From Peptoniphilus_A sp022767005 (GTDB lineage: Bacteria > Bacillota > Clostridia > Tissierellales > Peptoniphilaceae), in contig NZ_JBNPOJ010000005.1 of assembly GCF_050315115.1 (NCBI RefSeq), positions 1 to 64,000 on the forward strand: DNA of 64,000 nucleotides, given 5' to 3'. Below, piece by piece: positions 23,805 to 32,541 of this stretch. Each line of letters begins with the position of its first letter. The stretch's first letter is position 1. The translations under genes were made by a program, and so were the position numbers. The notes beneath the pieces were generated by a model that was not told the origin of the DNA, ran no database searches, and was given only the letters and a program-made list of their open reading frames with translations.

Positions 23805-24886
23805 CTATTCTCCCTCTCAAAATCCTTCATATAATCTATAAGAGCCTTTACGCCCTCTATTGGCATGGCATTATAAATACTTGCCCTCATCCCACCAACT
23901 GTGCGATGTCCCTTTAGATTCTCAAGCCCCTTTTCCTTTGCTCCCTTGACAAATTTCGCATCTAGTTCAGCATCTCCTGTTACGAATACAATGTTCATAA
24001 GTGAGCGGTCTTCTAGTTTAACATTATTTTTGTAAAGAGAAGAATTATCTATAAAATCATAGAGAAGTTTTGACTTTTCCTTGTTTATCTCTTCCATTGC
24101 TTCCACTCCACCCATTTTTTTTATCCACTTAGCCACAAGTCCTGTAACATAAATTGCAAAACATGGAGGCGTATTGTAAAGTGAGTTTTTGTCGGCATGA
24201 GTTTTGTAAGAAAGCATTGTAGGAATCTCTTCCCTAGTTTCTTTAATTAAGTCTTTTTTTAGAGCTACAATTGTAACGCCTGCAGGCCCGAGATTTTTTT
24301 GAGCGCCTGCAAATACTAAATCAAATTTATTATAGTCGTATTTTTCAGACAAAATATTTGAAGAAATATCTGCAACAAGTGGCTTGTTTAGCTTCCCAAT
24401 TTTTTCTGGAGAAATTCTCGTTCCATAAATTGTGTTGTTAACACAAAGATATAAAAATTTTGACTTTTCATTCATTTTACTTTCATCAATTTCTGGAATA
24501 TAGGTATAAATATCTTCCTTAGAAGATGCTAGAATTTCAGGTTTTGCAAATTTTTTAGCCTCTTTATAAGCCTTGTCAGCCCAAGAACCAGTGATTAAAT
24601 AAGATGCAATATCATCTTTATTTAACAAATTCATAGGAATCATTGCAAATTGAGTTGACCCTCCACCTTGCAAGAATAAAAGTTCATAGTCCTCATCAAG
24701 ACCCATTAATTCCATTAAGTCCTCTTTAGCTTCATTATGAATTTCGTCATAAAGGGAGGAGCGGTGACTCATCTCCATAACTGACATTCCTGAGTTTTTA
24801 TAGTCTAACATTTCCTTTTGTGCTTTTTCTAGAACTTCTACTGGTAGAGTAGATGGTCCTGCAGAAAAATTATAAATTTTTTTCAT
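23801..24886 (-). CDS. serC: Phosphoserine aminotransferase
   Basis: The start is the ATG at 24886 behind GAGGAGG; the TTG further upstream overlaps the ribosome site. The 361-residue PLP enzyme opens KKIYNFSAGPSTLPVEVLEK and has the PLP Lys in FAGAQKNLGPAGVT. YNTPPCFAIYV and the C-terminal KGHRTVGGMRASIYNAMP are SerC hallmarks. It converts 3-phosphohydroxypyruvate and glutamate to phosphoserine and 2-oxoglutarate. It is the first gene of serC-serA-DUF1015. Confidence 0.95.
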   Translation of the reverse strand: MKKIYNFSAGPSTLPVEVLEKAQKEMLDYKNSGMSVMEMSHRSSLYDEIHNEAKEDLMELMGLDEDYELLFLQGGGSTQFAMIPMNLLNKDDIASYLITGSWADKAYKEAKKFAKPEILASSKEDIYTYIPEIDESKMNEKSKFLYLCVNNTIYGTRISPEKIGKLNKPLVADISSNILSEKYDYNKFDLVFAGAQKNLGPAGVTIVALKKDLIKETREEIPTMLSYKTHADKNSLYNTPPCFAIYVTGLVAKWIKKMGGVEAMEEINKEKSKLLYDFIDNSSLYKNNVKLEDRSLMNIVFVTGDAELDAKFVKGAKEKGLENLKGHRTVGGMRASIYNAMPIEGVKALIDYMKDFERENR

Positions 24887-24909
24887 TTCGTCCTCCTCTT
24901 TCAAAATTA

Positions 24910-24968
24910 TTTACTTAAGTAAAAAAGTAAATTGTATTAATTATAATGAATAGTTTTGCAAAAGACAA
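24910..24968 (-). promoter_or_regulatory. Promoter and palindromic operator candidate of the serine operon
   Basis: On the minus strand -35 TTGTCT (24968-24963) and -10 TATAAT (24945-24940) are 17 bases apart. Just downstream of the likely start is a perfect 14-base palindrome TTTACTTAAGTAAA (24910-24923), well placed as a roadblock operator. The repressor is unknown. Confidence 0.6.
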
Positions 24969-25042
24969 GGCTAAATTTTCATGAAAACCTTTGATATTTA
25001 AAATTTTTTTATAAATTTGTATTATTAATATATTTTTTCCAT

Positions 25043-25100
25043 AAAAAAACTGACCTCTCATAGTTGATTTTTAGTCCAACTTTTTGGTGGTCAGTTTTTT
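25043..25100 (-). terminator. Terminator of the D-serine operon, copy 2 of the repeated nested hairpin
   Basis: The outer arms AAAAAACTGACC and GGTCAGTTTTTT pair perfectly; inner AGTTG/CAAC arms match those of the copy at 21332-21374, as does the central TTTTTAGT loop. It lies 84 bases past the permease stop. Confidence 0.75.
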
Positions 25101-25183
25101 GTGTTTTTTTACACCCATATATTACTTCATTCTAATAATGAATAATCTAATTAATTTTTAGATAATACTATAAATTATGAAAC

Positions 25184-26539
25184 TTAAAACATTCCTGGTA
25201 ATTGAGTTGCAAAATTTTGTAATATCATTAATATTATAAAAGCTACAAAGCTAGCAATTGTATTTGGTATTGTTGAGCCTTGAATAGCTTGGTTAACTGT
25301 TAAATCATTATATCTTGCTGGCAACCAAAATGCAGCATCCGTTGGCAATGTAAGACCTACAGTACCTATACAAATTGCTAGACCTACAATAATTGGTGAA
25401 TAACCATGTGCTACAGCACCTTGACCTACTATAGCTACTGTTGTCAACATTGCTACTGTTGCAGACCCAACTGCTGCACGTATTATCATAGCTAGTAAAA
25501 ACGCTAGTATTAATATTGGTAAATTCATACTTGTTAATAGATCCACTAGCGAATCTGCTACTCCACTAGCTTGAAGAACACTTGCAAAACTTCCGCCTGT
25601 TCCAATTACTAATAAAATATTTCCTACTTTATCTGACACAATATCAATATATTTCCATAAACTTTCAACACTATCGTTCACTAGATATTTTTGAAGTACT
25701 AATCCTGAAATTATCATAGCTATAAATAAAGCAATATTATTATCCCCCAAAAATAAAAATATTTTATATATCAAATTTTGCTTATCTAAAATTAAAGTAA
25801 CAATAGATTTTATTACTATTAACATAATGGGAAGACCAATTAATAAAAGTGCCAATGTTGCGGAAGGCTTGTTTTTATCAGCCTTTATTAGTTCTTCAGA
25901 AATTTGACCTCCAATAATTTTCTCGTTTTTTTGATTTCTTTTATTTAATAAATCTCCATATTTCCAACCACAAATTAAAGATGCTGGTAACGCTACCAAT
26001 ATTCCATATATTATAAACCATCCTATATTAGCATTAAGTTGACCTGCAACTGCCAATGGTCCTGGTGTAGGAGCTACTATGCAATGAGTTAACAAAAGAC
26101 CCGTAAATAAAGCTGCAACATATGCTGAGGTGTCTTTTTTGGTTAGTTTTTGTAAGCTACTTAATAATGGACTTAAGGTAATATAAGCTGAACCAAAATA
26201 TACTGGTATTGAGATAATAAAACCTGTCAAATTTAAGGCTAACATATCAAACTTTTTTCCAAATTTTCTTAAAAATCCCTTAGCCAATTCTTCCATTCCA
26301 CCAGAATCACCAAGCATAGAGCCAAAAACACCCCCATATATAATCAAAAGTCCTATACTTGTCATCATATTTCCAAAACCACTTGTTACTAACTTAAGTA
26401 TTTCTGAAATCTCCATTTTTGTTAATATTCCCATAAGAATTGCGCTAACAAAAAGCATTATCCCTGGACTAATTTTGAACACTATTAATCCTATAAATAA
26501 TATTATCATAACCATAAAAAAAGTTAATAATGTATTCAT
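25184..26539 (-). CDS. GntP-family permease, probable D-serine or related D-amino-acid transporter
   Basis: This 451-residue protein has 11-13 membrane helices and GntP-family traits such as LTHCIVAPTPGPLAVAG, IRAAVGSATVAMLTTVA and the C-terminal ICIGTVGLTLPTDAAFWLP. GntP members import gluconate, but the family also holds DsdX, the D-serine permease of E. coli. Here the gene is the last of an operon with D-serine ammonia-lyase and an N-acyl-D-amino-acid deacylase, so a DsdX-like job is the better guess. Substrate could also be an N-acyl amino acid. Confidence 0.82.
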   Translation of the reverse strand: MNTLLTFFMVMIILFIGLIVFKISPGIMLFVSAILMGILTKMEISEILKLVTSGFGNMMTSIGLLIIYGGVFGSMLGDSGGMEELAKGFLRKFGKKFDMLALNLTGFIISIPVYFGSAYITLSPLLSSLQKLTKKDTSAYVAALFTGLLLTHCIVAPTPGPLAVAGQLNANIGWFIIYGILVALPASLICGWKYGDLLNKRNQKNEKIIGGQISEELIKADKNKPSATLALLLIGLPIMLIVIKSIVTLILDKQNLIYKIFLFLGDNNIALFIAMIISGLVLQKYLVNDSVESLWKYIDIVSDKVGNILLVIGTGGSFASVLQASGVADSLVDLLTSMNLPILILAFLLAMIIRAAVGSATVAMLTTVAIVGQGAVAHGYSPIIVGLAICIGTVGLTLPTDAAFWLPARYNDLTVNQAIQGSTIPNTIASFVAFIILMILQNFATQLPGMF

Positions 26540-26555
26540 ACTTTACTCCTTAGAT

Positions 26556-28142
26556 TTAATGTCTTAATAATTTACCTGGTGTTAAACCAGTGAATTCTTT
26601 GTCTTTATATACAATATTACCGTCCACCAGAACATATTTTATACCTTCAGTTATACTATTAGATTTCGCGTAAGTTGCTGTATCTTTTAATTCATCATAC
26701 TTGAATATAACTAAATCAGCATCATAATTGTCCTTTATTAGCCCTTTATTTAGCATTCTCAAAAAATCAGCAGACTTTCCCGTCATTTTATTTATCATTT
26801 CTTCAAGAGTTAAAATTTTCTTTTCTTTTACAAAATAGTTAATTGCATGTGGAAAAGTTCCGCTTGCTCTTGGATGTCCTTTTTCTGACCAAGCTCTCGT
26901 TAATCCGTCACTTCCTACTATACAATATTTGTTTTTTATAATTTCACAAACATCTTCTTCTGACATACTGGAATATACACCACCCGTTTCACAATGATTC
27001 TCTACACAAATATCAAAGAACAAATCCCAAGGATCTTTATTTAATTCTTTTGCATATTCACTTATGAATTTTCCTTCTGCTTCTGGCATTTTAGGAGATG
27101 AATAAACATATACTCCATCCCAACCACCTGCATTTAAGTAATAATTGTCATAATCTGTTTTTGGATCTTGCATTTCTAATTTTAGTTGTTCTCTGAATTT
27201 TCTTTCCTTTAATTTTTCTGTCATCGCGTCAAATCCTTCTGATAAATACCATGGTGGCATTGTCGCATTTAAAGTAGTCATATTTGCTGTATATGGATAT
27301 TGATCGTGAAAAACAAAAATACCTTCATTATTTGCTTCATCTATTAGTCTAAGTGTTTCTTTTTGTTTTCCCCAATTTGGCCTTCCTAACATTTTATGAT
27401 GTGAAATATCTACTCTAACACCTGACTGTCTTCCTACATTTATTGTTTCTTTAACTGCTTCTACTATTTTATTGGACTCATTTCGCATATGACTAGCATA
27501 AATTCCATCAAAGGGTTCAATTACTTCTGCTAATTCTATAATTTCATCCTCAGTAGCATAGACTGATGGAGTATAAATTAATCCAGTAGAAAAACCTGCT
27601 GCTCCCGACTCCATAGCTTCTCTGAGAATTCCTTTCATTTTATCTAATTCTAATTTTGTAGCTGGTCTGTTTTCCATGCCCATAACAGAAATTCTTAATG
27701 TACTATGACCTACATAAATTTTACTATTCAAGTATAGGTCTAGACTATCTGCATAATTAATAAAGTTTGAAAATTTCTCCCAGTTTTTCATTTCCTTTGG
27801 GAAAAAGGTAGTCCCCATAGACAGCATATTTTGTATATCTCTTAAGTTTTTTTCTTTAATTGGTGCTATAGATAAACCGCATTGTCCAGTATATTCAGTG
27901 GTTATCCCTTGTGTAATTTTAAATAAAGCTGCGTCTTTAGTTCCTAAAATTAAATCTCCATGTGAATGAGCATCTATAAATCCTGGTGTTATTACAAATC
28001 CTTCAATGTCAATTTCTTCTTTCGATTCAACATTTGTACAATTAAGTACAATTTTTCCATCCTTAATTCCAACATCACCTTTATAAGATTTTTTACCACT
28101 ACCATCGATTATTGTTCCATTTTTAAATATCAAATCTAACAT
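26556..28142 (-). CDS. N-acyl-D-amino-acid deacylase (D-aminoacylase), amidohydrolase superfamily
   Basis: The 528-residue enzyme follows the D-aminoacylase plan: N-terminal beta-sandwich GTIIDGSGKKSYKGDVGIKD, the metal site GFIDAHSHGD (His59, His61), TEYTGQCGLS with the bridging Cys near 88, the His pair around ISHHKMLGRPNWGK, and the catalytic Asp in VGSDGLTRAW. Length fits (about 480-530). It should release free D-amino acids from N-acyl-D-amino acids. Between dsdA and the GntP permease, N-acyl-D-serine or another acylated D-amino acid is a likely substrate. Confidence 0.88.
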   Translation of the reverse strand: MLDLIFKNGTIIDGSGKKSYKGDVGIKDGKIVLNCTNVESKEEIDIEGFVITPGFIDAHSHGDLILGTKDAALFKITQGITTEYTGQCGLSIAPIKEKNLRDIQNMLSMGTTFFPKEMKNWEKFSNFINYADSLDLYLNSKIYVGHSTLRISVMGMENRPATKLELDKMKGILREAMESGAAGFSTGLIYTPSVYATEDEIIELAEVIEPFDGIYASHMRNESNKIVEAVKETINVGRQSGVRVDISHHKMLGRPNWGKQKETLRLIDEANNEGIFVFHDQYPYTANMTTLNATMPPWYLSEGFDAMTEKLKERKFREQLKLEMQDPKTDYDNYYLNAGGWDGVYVYSSPKMPEAEGKFISEYAKELNKDPWDLFFDICVENHCETGGVYSSMSEEDVCEIIKNKYCIVGSDGLTRAWSEKGHPRASGTFPHAINYFVKEKKILTLEEMINKMTGKSADFLRMLNKGLIKDNYDADLVIFKYDELKDTATYAKSNSITEGIKYVLVDGNIVYKDKEFTGLTPGKLLRH

Positions 28143-28167
28143 TTTGTTCTCCTATCATATCGAATTT

Positions 28168-29487
28168 TCAAGTTCTTTTTAAATATTCTTCCATAACTTC
28201 TTTAGGCACTAGATTTCCTCCAGTAGCCCATGAAATATGAGTTATATTATCAACTTTATCTAACAAGTTATTCTCCTCCAAATATTTCTTGCAATTTTCA
28301 TATTCAAAAAGTTTTACTGGTCCTTCAAATGCAGCGCAAGATGATGGTTCAATTCTTATGTTTTCACTTTTATCTAAATCTCTCATATAATCAAATAGCT
28401 TATTATCATTAATTGTAAAAATACCTGATAAAATATTTTTCATTACTTTTCCAACAAAACTTGAAGGTCTACCAACCGCTAAACCATCAGCTTCGGTTTT
28501 TCCATCGATTCCAAAATCTTGAACGCTTATTTTTTCATTAAGTCCTGTCGCCATTCCTATTAACATACTTGGTGCATGTGTAGGCTCAATAAAGAAAATA
28601 TGACATTTATCTCCGAATACTTTTTTTAGTCCAAAAGTTATCCCTCCTGGTGAACCCCCAACTCCACATGGTATATAAACAAATAAAGGATGGGCTTCAT
28701 CAATTTCTATATTCCATCTTTTAATTTGCTTTTTTAATCTATTTGCAGCGACTGCATAACCTAAAAATAAATTTATAGAATTTTCATCATCTATAAAATA
28801 GCTATTTGGATCTTTGCTAGATTTATTTCTACCTTCTTCAACTGCTTTTGAAAAATCTCCATCATATTCAACTACTATTGCACCTTTTGATCTAAGTAAA
28901 TCTTTTTTCCATTGTTTCGCATCTCTAGACATATGAACAACTACATTAAATCCAAGGACAGCTGAACTTATACCAATAGAAAGTCCTAAATTACCTGTTG
29001 ACCCCACTTGAATTGTATAATTTTTAAAAAATCGTCTGCATTCATCACTTGCGAGTTTTCTATAATCATCATCTAGTGTTAAAAATCCTTCATCTAGTGC
29101 AAGTTTCTCAGCATGATAAAGAACTTCATAAATTCCTCCTCTTGCTTTAACTGAACCTGCAATAGCTAAGTGTGAATCCATTTTTAAATACAAACTGCCT
29201 CTAAAATTTGTACTTCTTTTTAACAATTTCTCCATTTTGGGAATTTTTTTTAGTGGAGATTCAATAATACCATGGGTCTCTTTAGTATCTTCAAAATATT
29301 TTTCTATAAGTGGAGCGAATCTTTGTAATCTTTTTTCCGCATCTTTTATATCGCTCTCATCTAAGTCAATATTTTGCCACACCTTATCCCCATAAAGTAT
29401 TTTATTGGGATTAATCCATACTGTTTCCTTTAAGTCTTTCACATCTCTTAAAACTGGTTCTTTTTTAATAAATTTTTTTAAATTCAC
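28168..29487 (-). CDS. dsdA: D-serine ammonia-lyase
   Basis: This 439-residue fold-type II PLP enzyme has the PLP Lys114 in HLAIAGSVKARGGIYEV, the QVGSTGNLGLSIGI phosphate-binding loop and the C-terminal SCAAFEGPVKL block of DsdA. It turns D-serine into pyruvate and ammonia. It starts with GTG behind GGAGGATC and is first in the operon dsdA-deacylase-permease, divergent from an HTH-cupin regulator. D-serine is both a nutrient and a toxin, so control by the neighbouring regulator is expected. Confidence 0.93.
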   Translation of the reverse strand: MNLKKFIKKEPVLRDVKDLKETVWINPNKILYGDKVWQNIDLDESDIKDAEKRLQRFAPLIEKYFEDTKETHGIIESPLKKIPKMEKLLKRSTNFRGSLYLKMDSHLAIAGSVKARGGIYEVLYHAEKLALDEGFLTLDDDYRKLASDECRRFFKNYTIQVGSTGNLGLSIGISSAVLGFNVVVHMSRDAKQWKKDLLRSKGAIVVEYDGDFSKAVEEGRNKSSKDPNSYFIDDENSINLFLGYAVAANRLKKQIKRWNIEIDEAHPLFVYIPCGVGGSPGGITFGLKKVFGDKCHIFFIEPTHAPSMLIGMATGLNEKISVQDFGIDGKTEADGLAVGRPSSFVGKVMKNILSGIFTINDNKLFDYMRDLDKSENIRIEPSSCAAFEGPVKLFEYENCKKYLEENNLLDKVDNITHISWATGGNLVPKEVMEEYLKRT

Positions 29488-29543
29488 TTGATCCTCCTTT
29501 CAATTTTTGTTAAATTATATTTAATTTGATTAAATTTAATTTA

Positions 29544-29605
29544 ATTATACTATTTGTTACGTGATAAAGCAATACTATGTGAAAAAATATTTTTATTGTT
29601 TTATC
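29544..29605. promoter_or_regulatory. dsdA promoter with an inverted-repeat operator candidate
   Basis: For dsdA (minus strand) -35 TTGCTT (29572-29567) and -10 TATAAT (29549-29544) are 17 bases apart. An inverted repeat, GATAAAGCAATA (29563-29574) and TATTGTTTTATC (29594-29605), 12 bp with one mismatch, overlaps the -35. It lies between the divergent genes and is a good candidate site for the HTH-cupin regulator. Confidence 0.6.
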
Positions 29606-29654
29606 AACTGATTAATTATTTTATGCTAAAATATAAATAGAGAGGTGAATAAAA

Positions 29655-30221
29655 ATAGAAATCAAAAATTTAGGAAAAAAAATAAAAAGTATTAGAATAG
29701 AAAAAAATTTATCAATAAAAGAACTTGCTGAAAAAATAAATGTATCTTCTTCTTTGCTTAGTCAAATAGAAAGAGGACTAGCAAATCCTTCTTTAAATAC
29801 TCTACATTTAATATCTAAGACATTAAATGTACCAATCTTTAGCTTGTTTGTAGATGATGATATCAATAATACAATAATTGTAAGAAAAAATGATAGAATC
29901 AGAATTAGAAGTGGATCTTCAAAAAGTCAAGAATACGAGCTAGGTTATGATCTTTTAAGCCCCGATTTAAAAGGTGACATTCAACTATGTGAAATGACAC
30001 TCGCATCCTATCAAAAAAATTCTGAGGATTTTAATTCTCACGCAGGAGAGGAAGTAGCTGTATGCATTCTCGGAGAAATTGAACTACATTTAGAAAGCAA
30101 TATTTACCTTTTAGAAAAGGGTGATAGTGTTCGCATAAAAAAAGGAACAAAACATAAATGGAGAAATCCAAATTCAGATACATGTTCTATAATTTTTGCG
30201 ATTACTCCCCCAATATTTTAA
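29655..30221 (+). CDS. XRE-family HTH regulator with C-terminal cupin, apparent AUA start
   Basis: The full 188-residue product has an N-terminal HTH (KNLGKKIKSIRIEKNLSIKE, then ELAEKINVSSSLLSQIERG) and a C-terminal cupin (GEEVAVCILGEIELHLES, GDSVRIKKGTKHKWRNPN). This is the usual form of regulators of amino-acid catabolic operons. The HTH requires a start at 29655, where the codon is ATA, nine bases after the GAGG of a good GAGGTGA Shine-Dalgarno. A stop lies four codons upstream, and the next standard in-frame start (TTG at 29754) would remove most of the HTH. Divergent from dsdA, it probably controls the D-serine operon. Confidence 0.75.
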   Translation: MEIKNLGKKIKSIRIEKNLSIKELAEKINVSSSLLSQIERGLANPSLNTLHLISKTLNVPIFSLFVDDDINNTIIVRKNDRIRIRSGSSKSQEYELGYDLLSPDLKGDIQLCEMTLASYQKNSEDFNSHAGEEVAVCILGEIELHLESNIYLLEKGDSVRIKKGTKHKWRNPNSDTCSIIFAITPPIF

Positions 30222-30235
30222 GTTTAATTAAAAGA

Positions 30236-30274
30236 GCTCTACAATGTCCGTTATTTCAACAGACATTGTAGAGC
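30236..30274. terminator. Long hairpin between the regulator and the convergent small gene
   Basis: GCTCTACAATGTC (30236-30248) and GACATTGTAGAGC (30262-30274) form a perfect 13-bp stem. No T-run follows directly on the plus strand; a second small hairpin AGCAC/GTGCT (30281-30297) followed by ATTTTAT comes next. The pair probably ends both converging transcripts. Confidence 0.55.
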
Positions 30275-30300
30275 CCCAACAGCACAACACGCGTGCTATT

Positions 30301-30516
30301 TTATAAACTATTTATTGCTTTTTTTATACCAGATACAAGCTCACTTAAAAAATTTGATATTTTATCAAAGAGGTCGCCAAGGTTAAAATTTCTTATGCTT
30401 TGGATTATTAGGTGTTTATCAACTTTTTGATTGCCAATAAATATTGAAATATTAAAAAGTTTCATAAGTATTATCACTATCGCAATTATTGCTAATATTT
30501 TCAATGCTTTTTTCAT
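30301..30516 (-). CDS. Small single-span membrane protein
   Basis: The 71-residue product starts with a hydrophobic helix (MKKALKILAIIAIVIILMKL) followed by an amphipathic region (DLFDKISNFLSELVSGIKKA). It has no lipobox. No family is recognised. It lies 8 bases after the metallopeptidase gene on the same strand and is probably the tail gene of the cls-metallopeptidase transcript. Confidence 0.55.
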   Translation of the reverse strand: MKKALKILAIIAIVIILMKLFNISIFIGNQKVDKHLIIQSIRNFNLGDLFDKISNFLSELVSGIKKAINSL

Positions 30517-30524
30517 TTTATCAC

Positions 30525-31064
30525 CTATCTCTTTAATTCTCTTTCAATTTCTTCATAATTTGGCATATACTTTTTGCACTCACTAATAAATTTTTCGTCG
30601 TGATAAAAATATTTTAAATGCACAAGTTCGTGTAGCACCACTGCTTCAATTTGTTCGATTGGTCTTTCTGCAAGATAAAGATTTATCTTTATGTTACCAC
30701 TTTTTGGATAACATGTACCCCATCTTACTTTCATTTTTCGTATTTGAACTGTTTTTGGCGAAAGTCCCGTGATTTTTTCGTATTTTTCAAAAATACCCTC
30801 TAGCACTTTTTTTAGTTCTAAGCGATAAATTTTTTCTATTTCTTTTTCAGATTTTGCCTCTAATTTTTCTCCAAACAAGTGGTTTTTGTATCTACTTTTA
30901 CTAGAGTCCTCTTCCTTTAGTTTTTCAATTGTATCTAAATTATTTTTTATAATACTTTTTATTTCTCTTTCACTTGTTTTTTTTGGTGCTGATACCTTTA
31001 TTATACCATCTTCTACTTTTATTCGAAGGTTTTTTATATCTTTTCTATTTATTTCTATTTCCAT
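30525..31064 (-). CDS. YgjP/M48-like zinc metallopeptidase (DUF45)
   Basis: This 179-residue protein has the zinc motif HELVHLKYFYHDEKF near residue 143 and the upstream KVRWGTCYPKSGNIKINLYL segment (W-G-S/T-C) that marks the DUF45/YgjP-SprT-like family. The N-terminal third is a small beta domain (EIEINRKDIKNLRIKVEDG). It is likely cytosolic, as no signal is present. It begins one base after the cardiolipin synthase stop, so it is co-transcribed. The substrate is unknown. Confidence 0.82.
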   Translation of the reverse strand: MEIEINRKDIKNLRIKVEDGIIKVSAPKKTSEREIKSIIKNNLDTIEKLKEEDSSKSRYKNHLFGEKLEAKSEKEIEKIYRLELKKVLEGIFEKYEKITGLSPKTVQIRKMKVRWGTCYPKSGNIKINLYLAERPIEQIEAVVLHELVHLKYFYHDEKFISECKKYMPNYEEIERELKR

Positions 31065-31065
31065 T

Positions 31066-32529
31066 TTATAAAATCGGAGACAATAGTCTTGATATGGACT
31101 CTCTAAACTTTGTGAATCTCGACCTATTGTTATACATTTCTGGAGTTATTTCTGTACAAGATTTTAAATCTTCTTTAAAGTCTTCCTTTAATTTTTTATT
31201 TAATTCTTCATCATATAAAAAGGCATTTACTTCAAAATTTAGTTCAAAGGATCTTATGTCAAAATTTGCAGTACCAACACTTGCTAGATAATCGTCTGAT
31301 ATAACTACTTTTGCGTGAAGAAATCCACCTTCATATTGGTATACATGTGCTCCCCATTTTAAAAGTTCTCCCATAAAGGATAGTGATGCCCAATGTACAA
31401 ATACATGATCTCTCTTTTTTGGAAACATTAGATGAACCTCAACTCCACTTAATGCCGCAACCTTTAAGGCTTTTAAAAGTCCTTCGTCAGGCACAAAGTA
31501 TGGCGTTTGGATATATACTTCCTTTCTAGCTGATGTTATTAACTTTTCGTATCCATTTCTTATGGAGTCTGCCTTAGTGTCTGGTCCACTTGTAACAATG
31601 TTTATATCGATGCCATCTTCTATTTCAGGGAAAAGTTCTGTGGTAAATCCCTTTGTATAATCATCTGATGCAAATTTGAAATCTAAGAAAAATCTCCATG
31701 CAAGTCCATTTACTGCCGGTCCTTCAATTCTAAGATGTGTGTCTCTCCAAAATCCCATTGGCCCCTTTGAGACATATTCATCGCCGACATTAAAACCACC
31801 TACATAGCCAATTCTCTTGTCTATAACTACTATTTTTCTGTGATTTCTATAATTCATGTGAGTGTTAATTTTATAAAAAACCCCTGGAAAGAATATTGCA
31901 AGCTTTACTCCTGCTTTTCTTAAATCTTTTCTATCCCTTAGTGTCATTTTCCTAATGCCCATTCCGTCAATTAAAAGATAGACGTCTAAGCCCTCTATTG
32001 CTTTTGCTTTTAATATATTTGTAAACTCAGTGGAAAGCTCATCAGATTTATAAATATAATACTGAACATAAATTGTATGTTTTGCATTTTTCAAATCTTC
32101 GAATAAATCTTTAAATTTACTTTTGCCTTCGTTATATTTTTTTACTCTATTATTTGTGTAAAGAATTTCCCCTTCTGCACGATTAAACATCTCAATCATG
32201 TCAACGTGATTCTTTGTCCTCTCCTTAGAGTAGACAAAGGTCCCATCTTTTATTGCTTTAAGCTGTGCCACTGATTCCTTTTCCAAAATTTTATCGGCTA
32301 TGCTTTTTCCAGCAAATATCTTAGATTTTGAAATGTCCTGCCCTATAAATAGATATAAGATGAATCCTATTACTGGCAAAAAGTTTATCGCCATTACCCA
32401 AAGTAATGTGGAAACTGGCTTTTTATTGTCGTATAAAACTATGAATGCTGAAATTAATACATTTGCTATAAATAGTAAAGAATATATCTGAGCAAAGTTT
32501 TTTAACATTCCAAAATAGGCACTAAACAT
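31066..32529 (-). CDS. cls: Cardiolipin synthase
   Basis: The 487-residue protein has two N-terminal membrane helices (around 14-33 and 42-62) and two phospholipase-D motifs, HRKIVVIDKRIGYVGGFNVGD and HAKVVISDDYLASVGTANFD, each H-x-K-x4-D. This is the standard bacterial Cls form, which condenses two phosphatidylglycerols into cardiolipin plus glycerol at the membrane. Length is normal. It sits 12 bases downstream of typA and upstream of the metallopeptidase in the same direction. Confidence 0.92.
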   Translation of the reverse strand: MFSAYFGMLKNFAQIYSLLFIANVLISAFIVLYDNKKPVSTLLWVMAINFLPVIGFILYLFIGQDISKSKIFAGKSIADKILEKESVAQLKAIKDGTFVYSKERTKNHVDMIEMFNRAEGEILYTNNRVKKYNEGKSKFKDLFEDLKNAKHTIYVQYYIYKSDELSTEFTNILKAKAIEGLDVYLLIDGMGIRKMTLRDRKDLRKAGVKLAIFFPGVFYKINTHMNYRNHRKIVVIDKRIGYVGGFNVGDEYVSKGPMGFWRDTHLRIEGPAVNGLAWRFFLDFKFASDDYTKGFTTELFPEIEDGIDINIVTSGPDTKADSIRNGYEKLITSARKEVYIQTPYFVPDEGLLKALKVAALSGVEVHLMFPKKRDHVFVHWASLSFMGELLKWGAHVYQYEGGFLHAKVVISDDYLASVGTANFDIRSFELNFEVNAFLYDEELNKKLKEDFKEDLKSCTEITPEMYNNRSRFTKFRESISRLLSPIL

Positions 32530-32541
32530 TAAACACCTCTA

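Noticed and set aside
29754..29756. TTG as start of the HTH-cupin regulator
   Set aside because: It falls within the HTH, leaving a broken DNA-binding domain, and has no Shine-Dalgarno; the ATA at 29655 has one at proper distance.
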